The notes: generated by a model from the sequence alone, not told the origin. A stretch of 64,000 nucleotides of DNA from Parietaria judaica (GCA_954871525.1 OX940868.1:24485056-24549055); one strand, 5' to 3'. Shown: positions 12,654 through 25,350, counted from the stretch's first letter. Translations and numbers: made by a program.

Positions 12654-15600
12654 CTAGTTGGAGGGCAATGTCAACCCGGCAACCGAGCGACAAAACTCAA
12701 ACTTCCCTCTCGGCAAAACCTTTGTCAACATATCGGAACCATTGTCATCGGTGTGAATCTTCTCGAGCTCCATCAACTTAGAATCCAATGCGTCACGGAT
12801 CCAATGATAACGAACATCAATGTGCTTCGACCTTGAGTGAAACGAGGAGTTCTTCGCTAAATGAATGGCGCTTTGATTATCACAAAACAAGACATATTTT
12901 TCTTGTTTGACTCCAAGCTCCATTGTAAATTTCCTCAACCACAACAAATCTTTCGCCGCTTCAACGGCGGCAATGAACTCGGCCTCGGTAGTAGAGAGTG
13001 CAACACACTTTTGCAACTTCGATTGCCATGCCACGGCTCCCCCGGCAAAAGTCACCATATGCCCCGAAGTAGATTTTTGATCATCCAAGCTTCCGGCTAG
13101 ATCCGAATCCGTATAACCAACTAACGTAGGCTTCTCGCATCCTAAAGCTAGTCTCAAATTCGAAGTCCCCCGGAGATATCTCATAACCCACTTCACGGCC
13201 TCCCAATGATGTCTTCCCGGATTTGAGAGATAACGACTCACCATTCCCACGGCGTGGGCAATATCCGGCCTCGTACAAACCATGGCGTACATCAAACTAC
13301 CAACCGCCGACGAGTATGGAACGTTCTTCATACTTGACTTTTCACCATCGGTAGATGGACATTGTTGGTGGCTAAGCTTGAAATGAGAAGCAAGCGGAAT
13401 GCTCACCGCTTTTGCTTCATCCATCTTGAAACGCCGAAGAACTTTCTCGATGTATGATTCTTGAGACAAGTACAACTTCCTCGCCTCTCGATGACGAAAC
13501 ATCTCAAATCCAAGGATCTTTTTCGCTTGTCCCAAATCCTTCATCGCAAAAGACTCACTCAAAGTCTTCTTCAACTCTTCAATCCGAGCAATGTTCTTTC
13601 CGACAATAAGCATATCGTCAACATAGAGCAAAAGGATAATGAAATCACCATCGGAGAAATTGCGCACAAACACACAATGATCGGCATTTGTCATCTTGTA
13701 GCCATGTTTAACCATCACCGAGTTAAACTTTTTGTACCATTGTCGTGGTGCTTGTTTCAAACCGTAAAGACTCTTTACCAATTTGCAAACATAGTCTTCT
13801 TTACCATTTTCTCAAAAACCCTCCGGTTGCTCAATGTAAATCTCTTCATGTAAATCACCGTGAAGAAAAGCCGTCCTCACGTCCATTTGCTCAACTTCCA
13901 AATCAAGGCTAGCGGCTAGCCCAAGAACTACCCGAATGGATTGCATCTTCACCACAGGAGCAAAAATCTCGCTAAAGTCAATGCCTTTTCTTTGACTAAA
14001 GCCCTTTACCACCAAGCGAGCCTTGAACCGTTTTTGCAAAGTGCTTTCGTCTTGCTTCACACGATAAATCCATCGATTCTTTAACACCTTTTTACCCTTT
14101 GGTAACTTCACCAATTCAAAAGTGTTATTCTCACGAAGCGATTGCATCTCATCTTCCATGGCATCCATCCACTCCTTTTTGTTTTCGTCATCCAAAGCTT
14201 CTTCAAAGCTTTCGGGTTCTCCGTCATCGGTGAGAAAGACATATTCGTTCGAGGGGTATCGAACGGAAGGATGTCTAACACGAGTGGACCGCCTCAACTC
14301 ATTAGAAGGTTGCTCACTTTCATCTTCATGGCTAACCTCATTTTCAACATCAACAAAATCATTAGGATTTAAATGATTAACATGTAAATCCATACCTTGA
14401 TTTTCAATTTGCACATCTTCGACAACGGTCGGGGTGGGAGCAAGATTAGTTGGTTCCGCATCAACTAATTCGTCGTCTTCAAAGGTTGGAACTTCTTTCT
14501 CAACTTTGTCGATATCTTCAATGGTGTAATCTTCCATGAATACAACATCACGACTACGAACAAGCTTTCTTGAAATCGGATCAAAGAAACGATATCCAAA
14601 CTCATCGAGCCCATAACCAACGAATATACATTTCTTGGTCTTGTCATCCAACTTCGACCTCTCATCCTTCGGAACGTGCACATATGCCATACACCCAAAC
14701 ACTTGAAGATGGTCGTACGTGACATCTTTACCACTCCAAACACGGCTCGGAACATCAAACTTCAAAGGCACACAAGGTGTGAGATTTAGCACATGTACAA
14801 CCGTACTCAATGCTTCGCCCCAAAAATACTTCGGCAACTTTGATTGAGAAAGCAAGCATCTCATTCTTTCAACCAAAGTTCTATTAATTCTTTCGGCCAA
14901 CCCATTCAATTGCGGTGTCTTCGGAGGAGACTTTTGGTGACGTATACCTTGCTCTCGGCAATATTCATCGAAAGGACCGATGTATTCTCCCCCGTTATCC
15001 GTTCGGACGCACTTGAGCTTTTTCCCCGTTTCTCGTTCAACCGACGCTTGAAACGACTTGAAGGTATCTAACACTTGATCTTTTGTCTTCAAGGTGTAAG
15101 CCCAAACTTTCCGAGAGTAATCGTCGATAAAAGTCACAAAGTAATAAGCGCCGCCAAGGGACCGTGTCTTCATCGGCCCACAAACATCGGAATGTACCAA
15201 GTCTAACACTTGTGACTTTCTCTTTGGTTCAAAAGACCGAAACGATACGCGCCTTTGCTTTCCCGCCAAACAATGCGAGCATCTCTTCAACTTTGCGTTG
15301 GAAACTCCAAATAGTGAATTCTTCTTCACCAAGATTCTCAAACCTTTCTCACTCATGTGACCCAAACGTTTGTGCCATAGTTCGGAAGAACTTTCATCCT
15401 CGCAAGTGTTGACGTAGCATTTAGAACTCCCAAATTGCGCGACATACAAATTTGAGCGTCTTTTTCCTCTTGCAATCACCATTGAGCCTTTCTTTAGCTT
15501 CCATTCATTTTCCACGAAAGAGTTGCCATAACCTTCATCATCCAATTTTGAAACCGACAAGAGATTGAACCGAAGGTCCGGAACATGCTTCACATCTTTG

Positions 15601-16604
15601 AGAACTAGAGAAGTGCCATTACTAGTTTCAACACATACATCTCCAATTCCAATAACTTTTGAGTATCCCTTGTTACCCATGCCGACAATACCAAAATCAC
15701 CGGCCTTATAAGTGGAGTAAATATCGCGTCGTGAAGTCCCGTGCGAAGAAGCACCACTATCAACCACCCAACTCGTCTCATCGCGAGATAAATTGACACT
15801 TTCTTCATAATCATCACAAACGACAAAGAAATCATCAACAATAGCAACATTTTCATTATTGTTACCTTCTTTCTTGACATCGTTGTTGTTGTGGTTGATC
15901 TTCTTTCCCTTGCCTTCATTTCTCAACTTCCGGCAATACTTTCTAATGTGGCCTTTCAAGCCACAATGATGGCACTCAACATTAGCCCATCTATTTGAAC
16001 CTCCACGCTACGCTCCTCGTGATGCACCACAGTTATTTGAACCCCGTGCATGATTTCTCCCCCTCGACTCGGTAACCAATACCTCGGAATGTGAAGAGGA
16101 GCCTTGAGACTTTCTTCTCATATCTTCATTCAAAATGCTACTCTTAGCCAAATCCATCGACATAATACCATCCGGAGCGGAATTAGACAACGACATCCTA
16201 AACGTCTCCCACGAGTTCGGCAAAGTACCAAGAAGCCACAAACCTTGAATCTCATCATCCAATCTAAGATTCATCGTCGCCATTTGGTTCATAATTCCTT
16301 GGAAGTTATTCAAGTGATCGGTTATTTGCGTACCGTCATGATACTTCAAGGCTATCATTTGCTTGAGCAAGAACATCTTGTTATTCCCGGTCTTCCGTGC
16401 ATAAAGCTCCTCAAGCTTCCTCCAAAGGATGTTAGCACGAGTTTCACTAACCACATGGTTCCGAACATTGTCCTCCACCCATTGTCGAATGTACCCACAA
16501 ACTTGTCGATGCAACAAATTCCATTCTTCATCACTTTTTCCTTCGGGTTTCTCGGTAGAGAAAACCGGCAAGTGGAAATTCTTGACAAAGAGCAAGTCTT
16601 CCAT
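12654..16604 (-). pseudogene. Copia gag-pol polyprotein with two in-frame stops
   Basis: One frame of 1316 codons plus stop runs from ATG 16604 to TAG 12654. Gag residues 1-200 resemble the UBN2/retrotrans_gag type (LWLLGTLPNSWETFRMSL). A zinc knuckle CHHCGLKGHIRKYC sits at residues 211-224 (C211, C214, H219, C224). Protease has VVDSGASSHG (near residue 282). The pre-integrase block is ELWHKRLGHMSEKGL. Integrase shows HSDVCGP, VRTDNGGEY and NGLAERINRTL, consistent with the D,D,E triad. RT has LLLYVDDMLIV (YVDD near residue 994). RNase H ends with STTEAEFIAA and SKHIDVRYHW. Frame is broken only by TAG at 16008-16010, just before the zinc knuckle, and TGA at 13812-13814 within RT. Both are single-codon changes, with no indel. 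All catalytic motifs remain. Confidence 0.93.
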
Positions 16605-16691
16605 TTTCCCTTTCTAAACATTGTAATTGGAACCGTTCAAACTCTCCATTCGTGACGTGTTCGCCTCCATAGTCGCACAAAATCAAACCAC

Positions 16692-16704
16692 GGCTCTGAT
16701 ACCA
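16692..16704 (-). promoter_or_regulatory. Primer-binding site for initiator tRNA-Met
   Basis: Minus strand TGGTATCAGAGCC lies three bases inside the 5' LTR. This is the standard plant copia primer-binding site, complementary to the 3' end of tRNA-iMet. Confidence 0.93.
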
Positions 16705-16707
16705 CTT

Positions 16708-17359
16708 TGTTGGGAGAAAGCGCAACGCAACGGAATCTCAATATCTCCCAATAACCGCTGAAATATGAAGGCGATAATAATCGAAACACAACCACGAACA
16801 CGAGACAATTTTAGCGTGGAAAAACCCCCAAAACGGAGTAAAAAACCACGGGACCCGTAGGCCGCTTAAAATCCACTATAATCAAGAGTGAGGTACAAAC
16901 GAAGTCTTCCCTAGATAAAACTAGAGGCATACATCATCATCATCAAGATCGAACACCAATCTCGGATTACAACATACAAGCAAGAGAAGAATTTGTGAAA
17001 AACGTTCTCACAAAATAGCCTCTGGTTTCCACTCTTCAGACCGACCTAGAAACATCCAAACCACATCTCCACCGTTCAGAACGTACCTCTATGTCTTAGG
17101 AACGTTCTGTCCAAAAATCACGACGATCCAACGGTGAACGAGTGCGCAATGACGATTTTCCTGAGGGTCGACGAAACTGGGCGGAAACCGCGAATTTACT
17201 CTCTTTCTCTTTCTCTTGTTTACTCTCACTCCTTCACTCATGTATTTCTTCATCTCATCTAAGTCATTTATGACCTAGGCTTCATGGGCCGGGTACATGA
17301 ATCAATGGGTCAAAAATAACCCACATTGTTGGGCCTCCAAATAGGAGGGATACCCAACA
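16708..17359 (-). repeat. Copia 5' LTR
   Basis: 652-bp terminal repeat carrying the element's promoter. It is identical to the 3' LTR except for A at 16891. Confidence 0.96.
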
Positions 17360-17364
17360 ATAAT
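17360..17364. repeat. Target site duplication, right copy (ATAAT)
   Basis: ATAAT directly after the right LTR, matching 11982-11986. Confidence 0.95.
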
Positions 17365-17636
17365 TACATTGAATTTATAACCTAAATGTCCTTAATAACG
17401 GAAATGAATTCCCGATATACCCTTGCTCCTCCACTATACCGGAGCCGCAAGCCCGGGTCTATATCAAAACACATCTTTGAATTTTCTCTCTAATGTTTGT
17501 CTTGTTTGATAACGGCAGATTCATAACGAAGAAGTATAGCTCGGCGAAGAAACAACAGGACAATGGTCCGGTGACGGCTTGTACCGGTGCCCTTGCTAAG
17601 TATCTTTGGGTTCATGGTTTCATCTCTCAACCATAA

Positions 17637-19005
17637 ATAAAAAAAAATTCACAAATGATAACTTTGTAATTATTGATAATCACATGTAACAATTGATGGT
17701 GAAAAAACGACTCGTCTTTTATTTTATTTTTCCCGGGAAAAACACGTCGAACAAAAATATGTTAAGAGTGGGAAAACTATGGCAATTGGGGCATTTATTT
17801 AATAAAAATCTCAATTTTTTGCAAGCATTGTAGTGAAGCTTTTGATAATAAATGCCAACTTGTGATTGTTTGAAACAAATCGACAACCCTACCGTAGTCC
17901 ACACTCCACGTAAGAAATTTACATAATCTTGAATTTGTATTTGAAAAAATTGGCGAGAAATATAAGTCACAATCGCAAAGCTCGATATATTTATGTAGAG
18001 AGAAATCACATGAACACGTTTATTCCATACTCTTTTAAATCCTTGACTCATAATAATAATATAATAAGAGACGTAATCATCAACAGTACTGTAACAAATT
18101 GTGGTTTAATTATTGCCACGGACTATATTAAAAGCTCAACATATTAATTAGTTGGATTGGAGGGTTGGAAGTTGGAAATATTAGCATTACTTCTAACTTT
18201 AAAATACATAATAACACGTGTCAAAAATATCACATGATATCAGATCGTATAAATAATAAGATTATTAGCGGCGAAAGTATCTAAGTTATTTGGAAATATA
18301 GCGACATAGAACTAACTTTTAAAAAAAATGTGACAAAATATCCAAATTAACTTTTTTTTAGTGGATCGGTAGACTTTATCCACAAAATAAACCTAAATAA
18401 TATTATCATATCTTAGACTTTAAAAGATAAATCAAATAAGTTAGAAGAGCAAAGCCATGATTCGAACCTACGCAAGAAAATATTTTTAGTGGTAATTCTA
18501 CTACAAACTTCATGGACCGCAAGTGCGTACCCCATTAACATATGTAAATTTGATTAATAATGTCACATATTCTTACACTGAATATATTTAGTAGTGCGAA
18601 CGTCATAACCTTAGCCGACACCGTCACTTAATCCAAAATAATAGAAAATCCATACGAATAGGAGATGCTAAAATAGAAAATCCACGGCATGGCAATTAAA
18701 TTCGTGGACAGTACACACCACCATACATACAATTTATATTTATATTTATTAAAAAAAAAACAGAAGCTTTCATTGTGGAGTGGGAAGTGGATGAATAATC
18801 AGAAGCTATTTATTTCATATTTATTGATTGTTAGATCCAAAACAACTATCTCACAACACAACACAACACAACACAAACACACTCTCTCTCTCTCATTCAC
18901 CGACGTTAGATTCTCTCCGTCGCTTCCTCGCCGGAAGTTATCCGTCTCTTCTCCGTGATTCATGCTCATCTTCCTTCTCAACCTTATCAGAAAAGCAGTA
19001 TAGCC
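17637..19005. other. Intergenic plus likely 5' UTR of the lipase-like gene
   Basis: AT-rich spacer after the PHR2 remnant. The last 165 bp or so before the ATG at 19006 looks like a transcribed leader: CACAA repeats (about 18854-18878), a CT run (about 18882-18895), then a mixed-composition stretch. A tRNA B-box-like word, minus-strand AGGTTCGAATC, lies near 18460 but has no convincing A box. No gene was found. Confidence 0.5.
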
Positions 19006-22000
19006 ATGGAAGTTGAATATCAAGAAGTACATACACACTCTCTACTCTTCTTCTTCAACCTCTCTCACTCTCTTTGCGGTTGATTGAAAGTTGAAACGAC
19101 ATGGTTGTGAATCTGTTGCATGAACGAAGGAGTACATCAGGAACTCGAGAGGAGTACAGCTCTTCACTTGCAGATGGCTGCCATTTTCGTTCCCGAAAGC
19201 TCTGGTTTTTCTCTGCCATGGTATTTTCTTTTCGTTTTTTATTATTTTTTATTACAGGAAAAACGACATTGTTTGTGGGTTCTTCTTCATCTTCCTGCAG
19301 GGTATGGCATGGAATGCAGTGGCTTCATGGAAGGTAACATATAATTATTTGAATTTCTCAGCTTCTTTTTATTTGCTTTTTTTTTCTTCTTATTTACATA
19401 ACATTTACCTTTTTTTTTTAATTTTAAATCACATAAAAATCTAACTCGGTATAAATGAATATTAAAGAAATTAAATATGGGTAGGTAAAGTCAATAACTT
19501 CTCAAGGGCCATGCAAATGCAATAGTACAAATTTAACTTATGATTCGGTAAAATTGTTCATTCATCTCGTTATTGTGTACAAACTTTTTCTTTTTTTAAA
19601 CGGGCATGGTATCCCGAATCTCGGAATTTCTGCTCTATACTTTCGAAAAGTCTGGATCCGTTTATTTTGGAGCCAAAAGTCCGGATCCTTTTTTTTTTTT
19701 TCTTCAACACCAAAATTTCCACTTTCAAACATTTCTAGAATTGAAAACATAGAAACAGATGTTAGGACTTAGGACTAAACCTTAATCTCTAAAAGAAATA
19801 AAATGAAAAAAAAAAATCACGAAATAAAGGTGATATAGAGAGTTATTATAGTTCGTTCTACGACTTTCTAGTGGTGCTTGCAAATCGTCTTCACTAAAAT
19901 TATTCAAAATTCTTTGAGGTTATAATTTTCTTTCTCGCACTCTAATTTTTTTATTTTTTTTTTTTCGTCTTACGGGCACTATTATAAGTCGGCACATAAG
20001 CTCAAAATATTAAAGCTATACAAACCAAGCACGCGTGAAATTTCTTAAATATCATTCGCTGAATAAGTTCTCACATTTTCATAGTAATTTCGAAGAATCA
20101 GTCTTCAAAACTCACCAACGGAATATATCAAGTTTATTTATTTTATCTACCATTATATTGCAAACCTTTGTTCACTACCAAAGTTAAGATAAAAAAAAAG
20201 GGTTATGAATTTCGATCCACACGTAGTGTGTGTATATATATATTGTGAATTTGCAGAAGCTTTTATCTCTTATCCTCTTATCTTGTGAGTTGTGATTATA
20301 AAATGTTTTGGCAGTGAGTGATGAATATATGTCCCACTACCACATTATTGAACAAAAATACAAGTTTGATTAGTCATTTTCCATATCTTTGATTTATCAA
20401 TATTAATCACGTAACCTTCTCTATGTCATTGTCGCTGCAATTTGTTTCCTTATGAGATATATAATATCTTCTAAGCTTTCTTTTTTAATTGATAAATGAG
20501 AAATTATCAGCTCGTGACGATGGAAATGGCTTTTTGAATCGATATGAAAAGCTTTCTATAATTGATAGCTCGCATTTACTTTTCAAATTTCAAGTGTTAG
20601 TTGATCAACCATTGCATTATCATTTACCTATGTCACATTTCAGTAGACACAACGCTCTCTCTATATATAATGATACTGATATGTCATAATAGTCTAGGTC
20701 TAAAAATTGTGGCCGTGAAAATATCAAAGCTAACAGTTATTAAAAAAAAAATCAGTAAGAACAAGCTTGCTTGGTCTTGTGTTAAATTCAATACGTAATT
20801 TTCAAGAGGTTTTGGGCTCAATCTCAACGAGATGTAGATATTGTGTATGTATATAATCTTGTCCAATATTACATGCTGTCATTGCAAATATATATAGTAA
20901 TGCGAATATATGTAATTTTAGTCAATAGTAAAAAAAAAAGACTAATAATAATAAATAATAAAAATAACATGATTTTGCCTCAATTACCATATATACATGG
21001 ATGGTATCTGCCTTTTTGAAATCTCTTAGTCGGATGATGTCAAAACATTTATGGAAAGAGACTCTTATTTTGCTTTAAATTATGGCTTAGGGGTTGACAA
21101 AAGAAAACTAGTGCCACTCACCGGCTTCGGTTGGTGGTGGTGGTTGAATACAAGAGATAGTTTTCATTCGATTAAGGATTCATTGTTCATAAATGTCACT
21201 CAACTACTCAAACTTTATATATTATATAATATGGGTCCTATATATCCTATTATATATCTATTTTATGTTTGGTATTTTTGCGTGAGTTTCATTGTAGTCC
21301 TTGACATATTATTTTTTGTAACGTAACAATCCTTGTTCTTTTACCATATATCAACTCAAAACTGATAAATACCGGTTTTCCAATACTGAATTTAAAAATA
21401 TTGAAAAACTGAGACCGGAATATAAATCTCATTAACACCGGTTTCACCCGTAATAATAAATATTGGAGCAATGCGTTGACAGGATGCGGAACAAAGCTAG
21501 CAAGTGCGGGATACGCAGTGTTCGGGATCGATTATGAGGGGCACGGGCGGTCGAAGGGTCGGCGATGTTACATCAAGAAGTTCGACAACATCATCAATGA
21601 TTGCAGCCACTTCTTCAAATCAGTGTGTGGTATCTCATCTATTCATATATTTAGATTTTGAAAAGTAAAATATTCTAAAATAAAACATGCCTTTGTAGCT
21701 ACATACTAGTTGATGCTTAATTTTCCGTAGCTAATTGCGCAATTATTTTGTCATTTTTAACGGCTATCGGATAACATTTTAACATCTCTGCCAAGAACTT
21801 AAATTCGGTGAGCAAAATGCACCAACAAGCAAAGTTTGCGATTACACTTTTCTTTCGTATTACCGTAAGATCTATGAAAATCGAAGTTGTTAAGGAAGTG
21901 AGAATGTGGGACAGGGCAGGAGGAGTACAAGGATAAGGCCCGGTTCCTCTACGGAGAGTCAATGGGAGGCGCCGTTGCCCTTCTCCTTCACAAGAAGGAC

Positions 22001-22907
22001 CCATCTTTTTGGAACGGCGCTCTTCTCGTCGCCCCCATGTGCAAGGTATAAACTCTAATAGTGAATATACTATCAAATAAACACCAGATACCGCGGTTTA
22101 CTATCGGTATTCGGAATTTGAACATGTGAATCTGCTTCGGTTGTGGATAGATTTCGGAGAAGGTGAAGCCACACCCTGTGGTGGTGAATCTGCTGACGAG
22201 AGTGGAAGAGATCATCCCGAAATGGAAGATCGTCCCTGCGAAAGACGTCATCGACTCCGCCTTCAAAGACCCGATCAAGCGTGAACAAGTGATCTCTATA
22301 CATAAACACTCACTCTTCGTCACTATGTAGAATTTTGATTAATTAGATGCGTTCCCATGTAGATTCGGAACAACAAGCTCATCTACCAGGACAAGCCAAG
22401 GCTCAAAACTGCCCTAGAAATGCTCAGAACCAGCATGAACCTCGAAGACACACTACACCACGTCCGTACTATCACTTTATTCACTATTCGAACCTCAAAC
22501 ACATCTCTCACGTTTTTTTCTCTCTACAGATAACGGTTCCATTCTTCGTGTTGCACGGAGAGGCAGACACAGTGACGGACCCGGAAGTGAGCAGAGCGCT
22601 GTACGAGAAAGCTGGTAGTGAAGACAAGACCATAAGGCTGTATCCCGGGATGTGGCACGCCTTGACCTACGGTGAACCTGATGAAAACATCCGCATCGTC
22701 TTCGATGACATCATTGAGTGGCTCGACAAACGCTCCTCCGCTGGCGACCATGCCACCTCGGCTCGGCCCCCGGATGTTCCAGCAGTGAAGTCTTCTCCGG
22801 CGGTGGAAACAACACCGGAGGCGGTTGTGCGGAGGCCGAAGCAGTCTTATGGGAGCTACTTTTGTGGCCTGAAAGGGCGGCGCTTGCAGCATCACTCGGC
22901 CATGTAG
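19006..22907 (+). CDS. Monoacylglycerol lipase / caffeoylshikimate esterase-like alpha/beta hydrolase
   Basis: Soluble serine hydrolase of the plant MAGL/lysophospholipase-2 family. Members hydrolyse monoacylglycerols or lysophospholipids, and one (CSE) makes caffeate for lignin. Eight exons in phase: 19006-19026, 19130-19220, 19301-19333, 21483-21629, 21915-22045, 22151-22288, 22363-22461, 22530-22907, giving 345 residues. Signatures: LVFLCHGYGMECSGF (HG oxyanion motif), FGIDYEGHGRSKG, nucleophile elbow GESMGG (Ser113), LVAPMCKISEKVKP, Asp233 in LHGEADTVTDPEV and His263 in LYPGMWHAL. The triad is complete. Intron 3 is long (2149 bp) and carries no recognisable element. A C-terminal tail of about 55 residues after IIEWLDKR is Pro/Ser/Thr-rich and ends in a basic segment, LKGRRLQHHSAM. 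The exact substrate cannot be told from sequence. Confidence 0.94.
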
Positions 22908-24772
22908 ATGACTCTGTTGTGACGTTAATTAAGAACATATAAAGTAAGAATGAGCCGTTTTATTTTATGTTTTGAGACAATAAAAAGCCCAGCTCTTCTT
23001 ATTTCCTAAATTTGTAAAAAAAATCCTTAAATCACAAAGATGCTCTTCCTATCAAATACACTTAGCTATTTATATTACTTTTCTAAAATTAATGTCTCTA
23101 ATATTTTGATGTTGGAATTTTTACTTCCTTCCTATTTTTAGTTTGCCAATTAACTGAATTATTTTAATACAGTTGAATTTCTGTAAATTAATAATGTTGG
23201 GATCGCCAAAATTTATTATATTATCGCATTATTAATTAATATATAAATTAATGAGTTATTAACTTATACAGTATTGGTTATATAATCTTTATAACTATGG
23301 AAAAATCCATATAATATCAAGAATATTGTATCTCTTATTATTGAAGACGATATTTAGTAAATTAGATATTGTTTCACATTATGATGCAATTGTACCGACA
23401 GTCACACAATTTTTGGTTATACATTAGCGGACTTTCTTAATGTTATGTGGAAGCTTAAAATTGAAGTTGGAGAAGATATGAGTTTCAAGAATAAGCAAAT
23501 AACGTCATAGTCATATTTTTCAAATACTGCATGATTAGTTAATTAGTGTAATATATATTTATCTGAGATGATTTCATAATTAGTCATGCAATGTTATGAT
23601 TTACTTATAGTGATTTTATAATTAGTTATGTTAATATTCGGCGTGCCTTTTTCCGACTTTTCTGATGAAATTTTCGCCGACAGGCAGCGTGCCCGTTAGT
23701 GGAGAGGGAGCGTAACGGCGTCGAAAACAACATTTAAAATCATTTTTAGTACCATAAGAATGGACATTTTGGCAAAATGTAAGACGTACAATCACTTACC
23801 GATGTGTGAGAGTTACAGATATAATTTTTGAGTTCAATTCTAGATGTAGTTTTTTATAATTGTATTACATAACAATAATAAATAGTTCTTCAATTCAAGT
23901 ACATAATTTTTCATAGGTACGCAATTCATATAATTTTCTTATGCAAAATCAATAATATTCCTATTTTTATGCGTGTTTCACGAGCGTATAAATCTGTGTG
24001 AGTGCGGAAGAACTTTCTCGGACCAAACCATGCCGAAAAGCTTTTCTCGCGTGTCTGAAGACTATCAGTACCGGTGGCAAAAAACACACTTACGAAATTG
24101 TTATGTTCAGTAATATGATTTAATAAAATAATTTTAGGGTTTCTATTGCCATAAGTAGAAATTTTGAGAGAAAACAAATATTTCATATAATATGAAAATT
24201 GATTGTTTAGGCTAAAATATCAAGTTCACTTCATCTTTCAAAGAAGAATTTTATTTGTTCTATCCTAGCATCAAAAACTAGGATATGTCTTTAGTGTCAT
24301 ACTAGTTAGTGGTTGTTGGATATATGAAGTCGTTTTTATCATTGAAATTAAAAACATGTTCTTGACAATTACATGTCTCGATCAAAGTTGCAGCATATAT
24401 TATCGTTTGGTGCGTGAATCGGGAAGATCTTAATCAATTCACCGTAATATCTATTGTTATATTAGCTTTCTAGCATTATATATGTACATATACAAATTAT
24501 TTTTTTGTCGTTTTTATTTGCTTTTACATCATTTGATGATTAAAAATTTGTAAATCGAAAATCGTTGTAAGTTTATTTACGGTTTTATCTAGGAGTTTAT
24601 AAAAAAAAAATATTTAATAATACTTATCACTATTTATTATAGGGATTTTATTAAATATCCTTTATAATTAATGTATAAAAAATTATTATAACATTAGTGA
24701 TATTTAATATTTAAAATTACTTGAATCATAATATATTAAGCAATCTTAATGGACTTTTGTGTAATTTATTCA
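22908..24772. other. Intergenic with a degraded inverted-repeat element
   Basis: AT-rich. It holds the lipase 3' flank and the 3'-truncated repeat copy at 23170-23637 described separately. The rest has no recognisable gene. Confidence 0.5.
23170..23637. repeat. Truncated copy of the AACCTCTATAAATTAATA-type element
   Basis: Begins CAGTTGAATTTCTGTAAATT and continues AATAATGTTGGGATCGCC, matching the left end of the element at 36009-36618. The later TTTATAGTGATTTTATA-like part also matches. The right terminus is missing. Confidence 0.55.
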
Positions 24773-25184
24773 AGGGTAAACTGCGGTTAATGTACACAAT
24801 GTTTGATCCGCTGTGGATTACCCGATGTTTATTTTTGACGACTAATGTACCCAATTTTTATTTCCGTTAGATTTTTTTATCCATTCAGCTAGTTGACCGT
24901 CTACCAGTGCCACATGGCCATATTCACAGCCTCTCCTCGCACTGCCACGTGGCTCTGATTCCACCAATCGCGACTTGCCACGTGTCATGTAGCATTGGTA
25001 TATTTTACGTGGTAGCCAAGTGCCATGTGGAATGCCACGTGACAAAGGCTAATTGCCACGTGGACAGATTTCCTCGGTCAACTCCCAATTGCCGAGTTTG
25101 GGTACTTTTGCCGCTATTTACGGATTTTGTATACACAACAGAGCATTTGACCAAAGATTGGGTTTTTTTTCCGCAATTAACCTT
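24773..25184. mobile_element. Short terminal-inverted-repeat element with CACGTG-rich core
   Basis: Left end AGGGTAAACTGCGGTTAATG; the right end, read in reverse, is AAGGTTAATTGCGG. Both arms then carry variants of TACCCAA...TTTGATC/GGTCAA and a second TACCC block. The core (about 24907-25070) repeats the palindrome-like words CCACGTGGC, CCACATGGC and CCACGTGAC. No transposase is encoded, so it is a MITE-like non-autonomous element of the family described in the findings. Confidence 0.65.
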
Positions 25185-25350
25185 ATTATAAATGACAGAT
25201 TATCATGTTTTCTTAATTTAAAATACAGATTTATTTAGTTATCCGAAATAACATACACGATAATTATTGAAATAAAGTGTTAATAACTTAATCACTTCAT
25301 AATTATTGCTCACGACATCAATAACACCACATAATAACATCTTTCTAAAC

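Larger units (their letters stand above)
11987..17359 (-). mobile_element. Ty1/copia LTR retrotransposon, complete, recently inserted
   Basis: A full-length element of 5373 bp flanked by a perfect 5-bp target duplication ATAAT (11982-11986 and 17360-17364). Two 652-bp LTRs begin TGTTGGG and end CCCAACA. They differ at a single base (T at 12170, A at 16891), so insertion is recent. On the minus strand the order is 5' LTR (16708-17359), primer-binding site, gag, protease, integrase, reverse transcriptase, RNase H, polypurine tract, 3' LTR (11987-12638). Integrase before RT defines the copia superfamily. The coding frame is continuous apart from two stop codons (16008 and 13812). The host site is an intron of the PHR2 remnant. 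Confidence 0.97.
11321..17636 (+). pseudogene. PHR2: PHR2-type photolyase/blue-light receptor remnant, split by a retrotransposon
   Basis: Three exon pieces match the C-terminal half of plant PHR2 (cryptochrome/photolyase superfamily). At 11321-11557 it reads NASMVGGETEALERLRKF, then SIYGGNFSCKISPWLA and SLRSMFDKLKKTAN. At about 11622-11700 it reads GSGMNWLLFEFMWRDFF. At 17518-17636 it reads FITKKYSSAKKQQDNG and then TACTGALA. The last two pieces join across the donor AA|GTAAATG (11701) and an acceptor CAG just before 17518, giving an unbroken WRDFF-K-FITKKY, and the copia element sits in that intron. The gene is dead: in-frame TAG (11429) and TGA (11438), then a frame change near 11503 consistent with loss of two bases (LAMG expected). 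The junction of the first two pieces does not splice in phase. The N-terminal photolyase domain is absent. The end reads 14 codons past the usual GALA terminus. Confidence 0.85.

Noticed and set aside
18440..18530. Possible tRNA or SINE from a B-box-like AGGTTCGAATC on the minus strand
   Set aside because: No matching A box at the right distance, no acceptor-stem pairing and no flanking duplication.
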